The translations under genes were made by a program, and so were the position numbers. Below the pieces are notes generated by a model, which was not told where the DNA came from, searched no databases, and saw nothing but the letters and a program-made list of their open reading frames with translations. From Candidatus Eiseniibacteriota bacterium (GTDB lineage: Bacteria; Eisenbacteria; RBG-16-71-46; CAIMUX01): a DNA stretch of 64,000 nt. Of this stretch, positions 8,631-16,791 are shown one piece after another. Numbering within the stretch: position 1 is the stretch's first letter; each line of letters opens with the position of its first letter. The stretch is from NCBI GenBank assembly GCA_016712505.1, contig JADJQY010000040.1, positions 1-64,000 of the forward strand. The letters run 5' to 3'.

Positions 8631-10970
8631 CTATCTCGCAACTGTCACCGCGTTGCTCTTCGCAATCAGACGCCCCCGAACAAACAGGCCCCCGAAGTAG
8701 GTTCCGGACGGAAGCGTTCTCCGAGCAGATCCGGAGTCGGTCACCGTGCCTGCGTGATCGCGTGCGGGCGTGCGAAGCTCCGCCTGCCAAACGCGCCGCC
8801 CAGTCACATCGAACAGCATGATCGTGCCGGGCGAGCTGTCCGGGAGGGTCGCTGCATAGTTGATTTTTCCGTCACTCCACCAGAATCTGCAGGTCGGGAT
8901 ATCAGGAGAGACAGTTGGGCTCCCTGCGCGGTTTCCGGGCGGGAGATCCGCCCGAGTCAGGTAGGTGACTTGCAGCTTGAACAAGCTGGGGGGCGGGCAC
9001 GGATCTCCAAACCCGTTCGGTCGGAGCGGCCTCCAGCAAACGAACTGCGTCTTTGCCGCGTCTCGGTAGATGCGGTAGGCGTAGGTGCCGACGGTAACGG
9101 AGTCCCCTCCGTCCCAGTACTCTATCTGCGCGAAGTTGGCGTTGGCCTGTCCGTCGTAGGCGAACCCGGTTGTGGAGTCGATCTTCTTCCAACCAGTCGA
9201 CGCTCGAGGGCGAGCCCAAACGGCATCATAGAGCGCCGTAGTTGGGTAGGGGTTCTTCAACGTCCCGGACGAAGTGATGTGATACCGCTCGGCATAGAAC
9301 TGCTCATACTGGCCCGAAACCTGGGTGACGCCCGCGACGTCGCGAAGCAAAATCCAGCCTTCCCCATCCACGGCGGTCGTGTATGACGTGAACTCGCCGT
9401 GGTTCACATTGCGGGGGTATGCGATGTAGGACAGGGCGGAGTCTGCCTGAGCCCAGCCTGCCCCAACCTCGATCGGCGACAGCCCAGGCATCGGTCGCGC
9501 GGTTCGTTTGATGATCTCGTCGATGTCGTCGTTCGTCAACGCGCCCTCCAGCCCCAGCAGGAGCGCCGCAATTCCCGCGACCTGGGGCGATGCAAACGAA
9601 GTTCCGTTGAGGTTTATCGAGTAACCGCCCTGGGTGGGCATGACCATCGTCCGACCGCCCGCGCTGACATCGATGTACCCGCCGATCGCATAACTCGGTC
9701 CAGCTCGTCCGCCCGCGCAATTCGTGGCGCTGACGGACACTGCAAAATCCTGGAACGCGCCTGGATACACCACGCACGAGTCCGGGGGGGCACCCGGCAG
9801 GCACGCACCGTCCTCGCACCCTCCGTCTGTTTCATTGCCAGCCGCGGCGACGAGGGTGATGTTCTTGAGATAGGCGTTGCGCATGCAGTCTCGAAGGGCG
9901 CTTGAATAGCACCCTTTCGAGTGCCAGGCGCCAATACTCAGGTTGGCCACCCTCGCCTGCGGATAGACCGCAGGAGAGCACAGGTGAGCGAGCGCGTCGC
10001 ATGCATTCGAGATCTGCTGCGACTCGTTCGTTCCGAACTGAGACACTCGCAGAGCCACCAGAACGCTATCCGAGGAGTTCGTCGGAAAATTGCATACCCC
10101 GGCCACGCCCACCCCGTTGTCGATCCCGGCCGCAGCAACCCCGGCGACCGACGTGCCGTGGGTAGGGTTCACCCACCACTGATCGGCGACAAATGTCTTG
10201 CTCAGGCTGATGTCGATGAGGCCGACGAGGTCGGGATGATATCTATCGACACCTGCATCAATGATCGCGATCTTAGTGCCGGCCTCGGTCCAGATGTCCC
10301 ATGCGTGCGACGCCCCAAGGTCCCAGAACGGCACGCAGGTGACCCCCTCCAACGTCCCGCCCACGTTGCGGAGGTACCACTGCCCGACATTCGTTGAGTT
10401 CGGGAGGTAGTAGGGATCTGAGGGCGTGTATTGTAACTCCAGCGACTCGTTCGGTTCGGCGAACAAGATGCCGGGAAGCTCGGTGAGCTGGTTGGGGCCG
10501 TCGACGAAGAGGGGATCGAGTTCGACGACGTAGACATCGCGGAAGTCGACGAGTTCCTCGCCTGGTGTGACCTCGTCCGATCCTTCGGCCTCTCGGGGGA
10601 GGTTGCGCCAGGGCGCGGCGATGGTGCGGATCTCGCGCAGCCCGAAGGACCGCAGGGTCGCCTCGGTCTCGGGGACCGACAGGCGGAAGTGCTCGGCTGG
10701 AATGCGGAAAGGCTCACGGGATTGATCGAGGGAGTCGGGCAGGGTCACGACCTCGGGAGCGAAGCGCACGATCCACGATCCATTGGCGCGATCAAACTCG
10801 GTCGCAGGCACTTCCCCGGCGACATGAAGCAGGGAAAGCAGGAGCAGAAACGCGGGGAACGTTCGCGGCGGCGTCCCGGCCCGTGGCTCCCTCAAGTCGG
10901 GGGGGGGGGGAGAGTACAGGGCACGTCCATACACGGGGACGGAAACGAACGAAGATCCAAAGCGGCCCAT
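8631..10970 (-). CDS. Secreted subtilisin-like (S8) serine protease, cassette copy 2
   Basis: 779 residues; ATG 10970 with the same AAGGAGGAATCC leader as copy 1. Signal segment FLLLLSLLHVAG follows a long n-region. The catalytic triad is complete: Asp238 in AIIDAGVDRYHPDL, His271 in PTHGTSVAGVAA, Ser458 in NGTSFASPQVAG, with oxyanion Asn379 (AAAGN). These motifs are closer to the S8 consensus than those of copy 1, so this is the safer candidate for an active enzyme. Several cysteines (CSPAVYP, GCYSS, DCMRN, GGCEDGACLPG) are conserved with copy 1 and probably form disulfides. The C-terminus is FlgD-like (SGTYFGGLFVRGRLIAK). The coding strand has a 12-base C run at codons 21-24. Confidence 0.93.
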   Translation of the reverse strand: MGRFGSSFVSVPVYGRALYSPPPPDLREPRAGTPPRTFPAFLLLLSLLHVAGEVPATEFDRANGSWIVRFAPEVVTLPDSLDQSREPFRIPAEHFRLSVPETEATLRSFGLREIRTIAAPWRNLPREAEGSDEVTPGEELVDFRDVYVVELDPLFVDGPNQLTELPGILFAEPNESLELQYTPSDPYYLPNSTNVGQWYLRNVGGTLEGVTCVPFWDLGASHAWDIWTEAGTKIAIIDAGVDRYHPDLVGLIDISLSKTFVADQWWVNPTHGTSVAGVAAAGIDNGVGVAGVCNFPTNSSDSVLVALRVSQFGTNESQQISNACDALAHLCSPAVYPQARVANLSIGAWHSKGCYSSALRDCMRNAYLKNITLVAAAGNETDGGCEDGACLPGAPPDSCVVYPGAFQDFAVSVSATNCAGGRAGPSYAIGGYIDVSAGGRTMVMPTQGGYSINLNGTSFASPQVAGIAALLLGLEGALTNDDIDEIIKRTARPMPGLSPIEVGAGWAQADSALSYIAYPRNVNHGEFTSYTTAVDGEGWILLRDVAGVTQVSGQYEQFYAERYHITSSGTLKNPYPTTALYDAVWARPRASTGWKKIDSTTGFAYDGQANANFAQIEYWDGGDSVTVGTYAYRIYRDAAKTQFVCWRPLRPNGFGDPCPPPSLFKLQVTYLTRADLPPGNRAGSPTVSPDIPTCRFWWSDGKINYAATLPDSSPGTIMLFDVTGRRVWQAELRTPARDHAGTVTDSGSARRTLPSGTYFGGLFVRGRLIAKSNAVTVAR
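10899..10910. repeat. Homopolymer tract (G12 on +, C12 in coding strand)
   Basis: Twelve consecutive G on the plus strand, encoding four prolines near the N-terminus of subtilase copy 2, at the position of the ten-base tract in copy 1. An extra TCT codon keeps this copy in frame despite the two-base length difference. Confidence 0.85.
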
Positions 10971-11014
10971 GGATTCCTCCTTGCTCTGTTGTCGGCGCGG
11001 TCTGCCTCGAAGAA

Positions 11015-11043
11015 AGTGTCAACCTGGGAACGACCCGGGTCAA
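11015..11043 (-). promoter_or_regulatory. Candidate promoter of subtilase copy 2
   Basis: TTGACC and GACACT with a 17-bp spacer on the minus strand, at the same place as in the copy 1 leader. Conservation of both hexamers and the spacing, while the spacer bases differ, is the evidence. Confidence 0.4.
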
Positions 11044-11115
11044 GGGGAATGATCCGAGTTGGATGGATCGACGGGCGGTTGAACATGCGCTACTTCGCCG
11101 GGCTGGGGCAGCAGG

Positions 11116-11180
11116 AATCTCGTGAGGGCATCCATCGTGCTGGACACGTCCGTCCAACACGATGGACATCCTGATGGTTT
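11116..11180. repeat. Intergenic palindromic repeat, copy 3
   Basis: Arms 11131-11144 (TCCATCGTGCTGGA) and 11153-11166 (TCCAACACGATGGA) match at 13 of 14 positions around an 8-nt loop. The right flank (CCTGATGGTTTCTCCC) matches copies 1 and 2. It lies 38 bp downstream of the stop of the 11204-13855 gene. The three copies occur at intervals of about 3.3 kb, the period of the subtilase cassette. Confidence 0.8.
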
Positions 11181-11203
11181 CTCCCGAGGGTCGTCTCGGG
11201 GCG

Positions 11204-13855
11204 TCAGTGCAGCAGCGAGATCCGGCCGAGGGGCGCGGGGCCCTGCGGAGTGTGCAACCGGGCGAAGTAGACGCCGGCCGGGGCGGGGGCGCCGTCGTCT
11301 CGGGTGCCGGGCCACGACCACTGGGTAGTGCCGGTGGAGAGGAGGACGCGCGCGACGCGGCGGCCGTCGAGGCTGATGATCTCGAGGGGCATGTCGGTGG
11401 AGAGCGGATTTCGGAATGAGAGCGTGACCGGTCCGCTGGAGGGATTGGGGGCGACGGTGCACTCGGTGACGAACAAGGAGTGCGGGGGGACGTCGGCGGC
11501 GCGGGCGCCAAGCGTGGCCAGGCCGATGCGCTGCACCTCTGCGCCGGCGGGGCCGGTGAGGCGGCTGTAGGCGATCAGCATGGTGCCGGAGGCGCCGGCG
11601 GTCTGCGGGAGATCTTCAGGGAGGTCGCCGCTGGTAACGGCGAAGCCGTTCGGGTCTTCGACCACCCCGTCGATCGAGATGCGCGCGGCGTAGATGTCGC
11701 CGCGGAGCTGCTCGATGCCGAGCACGTCGCGGTAGTCGACCCAGGTGGCAAGGAAGCGCTCGCCGTCGAAGCCGGCGCCGGTGAATCGCTGCGCCCCGGC
11801 GGCATCGGCGATCACGAACGGCGCGGTGAGGAAGCTGCCGTCGGCGGCCATGATCCGTCCTTCGATTTCGCCGCCGTCCCCGCCGTCCACATCAGCGTAG
11901 GTGATGAAGGCGCGATCGCCGGCCACCACGACGTCGGGATCGCGAGCGTCGGCCGTGGCGCTGTTGAGCTGGAACTGCGTCCCGGCTACCCCGTTGGCGT
12001 CGACGAAGAGCCCGAGCGTGGTGGAGTGGGTGGTGTCGTGATTGCTCTGGCGCTGCCACACGATGAAGTAGCGGCCGCCAAGCGAGCGGACCTTGGTGTA
12101 CCAGACGTTGTACCCGCTCCCGATCCCCGTTCGGGCGGAGAGCGCGCCGAGGGTGGCGCCGTCGAACAGTCCGCCCTTCAGCATCCGCTGGTTTCCGCTG
12201 AAGCTGTGGGCGTAGGCGATGTAGTAGTTGCCGCCGATCGAAGACACTCCGGGAATGCTCGCCGTGTCCGCAAAGAGGAGCACGGGCGCGGCGTCGAGCG
12301 CCGAGAGGTTGGCGTCGAAGCGTCGGCCGTAGACCGCGCCCTGGAAGGCCCAGACGAAGAAGTAGCCCGATCCGTTCCAGGTTCCCTCTCCGCTCAGGGT
12401 GTAGCCTTCGAGCACCGCAGCGACCTCCACCGGCTCGGCGTCGATCGCGTTGCCGCCCTCGTCCAGGCGCTGGGCGAGGAGTCGGGTCGATCCGCCGCCG
12501 CGAGACTCGAAGAGGGCCACATGTCCGGTGTTGGACGAAATGAACCGCACGTGCGCCTGCCGACGAAGCCCGGCGCTGATCGGAACCAGAGACCCGACGC
12601 TGTTGTCGGCCCGGAGGTACGCGCCCTCGATGTTCTCGAGCATCTGCTGGGAGATGTTCCGGCCGGACCAACCGACCATCGCGGTACCCGCGCCGCTTGA
12701 AGCGAGACTCGGCGTGTACTGATCGCCGCCCGTCGGCCGCAACACGAACGCGCCCGGGGCGAGGATGGCGCCCCCGGTCGAGATCCGCTGGATCCAGATC
12801 ACGGGCAAGCTGCCGGAGGGGCCGGAATTGGCCACCACCCAGTTCTGTCCGTCCCAGGCGACATCGTTGGAGCGCGGCTCGTACCCGTTTGGTGAGGCGA
12901 GCGGAATCCCCGCCGGATCGAGCACCACCCCGGCGTGGGTCACGCGATGCACCTTGTGATAGCGATGGGAGACGAGGAAGTCGCTGCCGTTGGTGGCGAG
13001 GGACGGATGGGTGCCACTGGTGCTGATCTGGAAGGCGGCGGCGTCCAATGGCGCAAGGCCGGGGGCGTAACGACGGCCGAAGATGTGATCATAGCCCGCG
13101 CGCTCCCACACCACGAGCCACTCATCGGTGGCCCAGGCAACGCGCGGGGCGATCGGACCGAAGACGTAGTCGGGATGCTGCTGCAACACCACCGGCGCGG
13201 CGTCCAGCATCGTGCCGTTCGCCGCGATCCGCTTCGCGGACAGGTTCGGCTTGCCGCCGAGCTGCCAGTTGATGTCCTGCCAGACGGCGAGCCATTGCGT
13301 GCCGTCGCTGGCCACGGTCGGGGAGTCGGCCCGGTCGTTCGCCGGATCGTTGTTCTCGGGACGGAGCGCGATCGGCTGGGAGTCGAGGACGCTCCCGTCG
13401 GCGCCGACCCGCACGCCAAGAACATCGGTGAAGAAGTACCAGTCGTCGCGCTCGCTGGTGAAGACGACCAGCCAGGCCTGTGCCGCCTCGTTCCACGCGA
13501 CTTCGGGCCGCATCTGGTTCCGTCCGAGCTGACAGATGACGAACGGTCCCGGATCGATCGGGTTTCCGTGCTGATCGAGTCGAAGGCCGTAGATGTCGAG
13601 GCCGTTTCCGGTCAGCGGCTCATAGGCCATGTTGGCGAAGCCGAGCAGATTGGTCCGGTTGTCCTGCCAGACCGCGAGGTAACCGGAGCCCCCGGCGGAA
13701 ATGCGGCAGACATCCTGGACATCCACCGGCTGCACGCGGGCGGCGTCCCCCTCGAGAAATCGCTCGCTCGAGAGGAGAGGTGGCGTGGCCCCCGCCGCGG
13801 ACGCGAGGATCAGGGAAAGGAGCGCAGCGCAGACTGGGGCGAGATGAGTTCGCAT
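11204..13855 (-). CDS. Large secreted repeat protein with FlgD-like tail
   Basis: 883 residues from ATG 13855, chosen because AGGAGG lies upstream and a clean signal peptide follows (MRTHLAPVCAALLSLILASAAGA). The body repeats a beta-strand motif around W-L/F-V-[VA]-W-[QE] (YLAVWQDNR, WLVVFTSERDDW, WLAVWQDI, WLVVWERAG, YFIVWQRQS, FLATWVDYRD), suggesting a beta-propeller or stacked beta-repeat. It ends in a FlgD-Ig/T9SS-type domain (PLEIISLDGRRVARVLLS ... PAGVYFARLHTPQG). No catalytic motif is apparent. It lies in a run of minus-strand secreted-protein genes and is followed by palindrome copy 3. Confidence 0.8.
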   Translation of the reverse strand: MRTHLAPVCAALLSLILASAAGATPPLLSSERFLEGDAARVQPVDVQDVCRISAGGSGYLAVWQDNRTNLLGFANMAYEPLTGNGLDIYGLRLDQHGNPIDPGPFVICQLGRNQMRPEVAWNEAAQAWLVVFTSERDDWYFFTDVLGVRVGADGSVLDSQPIALRPENNDPANDRADSPTVASDGTQWLAVWQDINWQLGGKPNLSAKRIAANGTMLDAAPVVLQQHPDYVFGPIAPRVAWATDEWLVVWERAGYDHIFGRRYAPGLAPLDAAAFQISTSGTHPSLATNGSDFLVSHRYHKVHRVTHAGVVLDPAGIPLASPNGYEPRSNDVAWDGQNWVVANSGPSGSLPVIWIQRISTGGAILAPGAFVLRPTGGDQYTPSLASSGAGTAMVGWSGRNISQQMLENIEGAYLRADNSVGSLVPISAGLRRQAHVRFISSNTGHVALFESRGGGSTRLLAQRLDEGGNAIDAEPVEVAAVLEGYTLSGEGTWNGSGYFFVWAFQGAVYGRRFDANLSALDAAPVLLFADTASIPGVSSIGGNYYIAYAHSFSGNQRMLKGGLFDGATLGALSARTGIGSGYNVWYTKVRSLGGRYFIVWQRQSNHDTTHSTTLGLFVDANGVAGTQFQLNSATADARDPDVVVAGDRAFITYADVDGGDGGEIEGRIMAADGSFLTAPFVIADAAGAQRFTGAGFDGERFLATWVDYRDVLGIEQLRGDIYAARISIDGVVEDPNGFAVTSGDLPEDLPQTAGASGTMLIAYSRLTGPAGAEVQRIGLATLGARAADVPPHSLFVTECTVAPNPSSGPVTLSFRNPLSTDMPLEIISLDGRRVARVLLSTGTTQWSWPGTRDDGAPAPAGVYFARLHTPQGPAPLGRISLLH

Positions 13856-14030
13856 ACGATCGGGCCTCCTGCTCCCCGGATTCACGCATCGGAGCCCGGG
13901 GAGCGGGCGTCCGATGCAGCGCGACGTACTCCCAGGAGTCGGATGCAAACGCAGCGTGATACACTTCCGGCGGCTGCTCCGATCGCTCGAAGTCCGCTGG
14001 CAACAGCAAGTTGCACCAGAAATCGGCAAA

Positions 14031-14046
14031 TCCCCCGAATGGGGGA
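14031..14046 (-). terminator. Hairpin terminator for the 14073-18525 gene
   Basis: TCCCCC-GAAT-GGGGGA is a perfect six-base stem with a four-base loop, 27 bp after the stop on the minus strand. It is followed on that strand by ATTTGCCGATTT, a loose T-rich stretch. Confidence 0.6.
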
Positions 14047-16791
14047 GGTCGCTGGCCCGTCGGTGTTCGGTCTTAGCGCACGATCAAGAGCTTCCGCACC
14101 TCGGTACGCGCATCGGTGGTGAGACGGACCCAGTAGACTCCGGCGGGGACCGACGGGTCGTGGTCACCGCGCCGATCCCAGGTGACGCGGTGCGAGCCGG
14201 CTGGCCGGGCGCCGGCATCGAGCAGCCGGACCCGACGGCCATCGACGCCGTAGATGCCGAGTTCGAATCGAGAGGGAGCGGGAAGATCGAAGGCGATCAC
14301 CGCGCGATCGCGAACCGGGTTGGGCGTCACGGCGTGGAGCGCGACGGCGGTCGGGAGGGCGCTTCCGCGGAGTCGCCACCCCGACGGTAACGCAGCACCA
14401 GGCGCCGGGCTGGTCGAAGCCGAGGGTTCCGAGGCAGACCACGGGATCGAGATTGGCCGGGATCTGGTTGTCGGCGAAGAAGGCACCGACCTCCGGATGC
14501 TCGATCAGGGCGAAGCGGGTGGGCGAGCCGGGGTTCAGGTTGACCCCGGCAAACCAGTAGACCTCGGTGAGGGTCGTCGTGCGCGGGACGCTCCAGGTCA
14601 CTGCGGTGCCCGAGCCGGAGTCGGGCCAGGCGGTTTGCGCCAGTTCGAAGTCGGCGCAGGAGCCACCGTCGATCAGGGCGAAAGCAGCGGGATCATAGTC
14701 GATGCCGAACGACACGCCGCTCAGGCCGGGCGCGCCGTCATTGGGGAAGGCCGCGACGACGTGAAACACCACCGTGTCTGCGCCGGCAACCTCATAGACG
14801 CCGCCGCCACAACTCGTGATCACGGCATCCCCGCAATACTCCCCGCCCAGGCTGTACTGCAGCCCCGGTGTTGCGTGGACCAGAAGGACCCCGCCGGAGT
14901 TCGCGCCGCAGCCGTTCGGCGGGCACTCGACCTCCTCGCCCAGGAACTGTCCGCCCTCTGCCGAGCAGGCATCGATCACCGCAGTGATGCAGGTATCGTC
15001 CCCGAGACAACACGCGCCGGGGATCGGCTGGCAGCCCTCGCCCAGGGCGCCGATCTGCTGTCCGCACCCGTTCGCCTGCGGAAGGCAGACCGAGGCGGCC
15101 GAAACGGTGAAGTCGCCATCGCTCGTCGGCGCGGCGCCGCACGACGGTTGGGAACAGAAGAGCGGATCGTCGACTACCACTTCCACCCCGTAGATCGGTG
15201 AGCCTGCGCCTTCGATCTCGCTGGTGTCGACCACGGTGCAGGTCAGCGTCACCTGAGTTGCCGCGCCGTCGAGATAGATGGCGTCTCCGATCACGTCGGC
15301 GCAATTCCCCCAGACGACCGAGCGTTCGACCTGAGGAGTGGATGCCCCGGAGACGAACAACCCGCCACCGCGAGCCGAACGGTTCGCGGCCAGGGTGCAA
15401 CCAAGCAGCGTCGGGGCGGAGTCGAGGCAGTAGATCGCTCCGCCGTCCGCGTCTGCCCGTCCGCCGACGATGACGCAGTTCTCGATGTGCGGGGAGGAAC
15501 CGACGCACGCGATGCCAGCCCCGCGCCCGCTGCCGGTTACCCGACCGGCGGCGATCGTCACCCCTTCGAGGCGGCTGTCGGCCCCCTCGCCAGTGGCGAA
15601 GTAGGCGCCGCGCCCGCTCCCCTGGCAGTCGATGACACAGAGGTCCGGCGTGGCCGCCTGCGAGCGCAGCGTCAACGCCTTGCCGCGGAAGTCGAGGTCG
15701 CGATTGCCCGGACCGACGAAGACACCCGCCGCCAGCTCGATCGTCGTGCCGGGAGCGCAGGCATCGAGGGCGTCCTGGATGGTTGCGTAGTCGCCCGATC
15801 CGTCAGGCCGGACGACGATGGCCGGACACGGGTACGGTGTGCAAACCGTGTTGTTCCCAGATAGTCCCCGCCCGAGCCCGCACACGTGACCGGGGTCGCG
15901 GCAATGCACGCTCCGGTCGGCAGGCAACAGGCGCCTCCCGCGGAGCAGCCCGCGATCTCGCACGGGACGCCATCTCCGGAGTAGGTCCCGCCGAGTCCTA
16001 GACAAACCGCCTGTTCCTGGAGCGCGCAGCCACCGCTCGGGAGACAACAGGCCCCCGTGGGAAGAGCACCGCAGCCCGCGCCAAACACCCCGATCTGCGC
16101 CGCGCAGACACTGTTCTCCGCCAGCGCCGGTGAGTTGGTCCGCACCCGGTAGTCACCCGCGATCGTCGGCGCCGCGACACAACTCTGCGCGGCGCAAAAC
16201 GAGGATCGTCGATACTCGGAGCCATCGAGGTGCAGGAGGCCACCTGCCCCTCGACCCCGGAGTCATCGACCAGCGAGCAGGTCAGAGCGAGGTCGCTCGA
16301 CGGGGAAAACAGGTACGCCTCGTCCCCCTCCCCATCCGCGCAGTTGCCGCTCAGAATCGTTCGCTGCAGGTGGATCTGGACCAACGAAGCGCTGAACAAC
16401 CCTCCCCCGTCGACATCCGCCAGGTTCCCCGAGAGGGTGCACCCAACCAGGCGCGGTCCGGAGACCCCCTTCGCATAGATCCCACCTCCGAACTGACTGG
16501 CGTTGCCCGTGAGGCTCGTGCGCTCGAGAACAGGGGACGCGTTCTCGCAATAGAGGCCGCCCCCCTGAATTCCCCCGGCGTTGCCGATGATCCGGCAGTC
16601 GACCAGTTTCGGAGACGCCCCGACGCAGGCCACTCCGGCGCCGCGCTGCGTCCCGGTCAGTCGCCCGTTCCGGACGCCGATGCCGAGCACCACGGTCATC
16701 GTGTCTTCACCCGACTTGAAGTAGAGCCCTCGCCCCGCAAGCTCGCAGTCGACGTAACAGGAGTCCGGATCCCCGCTCTCCGACCGCAAAA

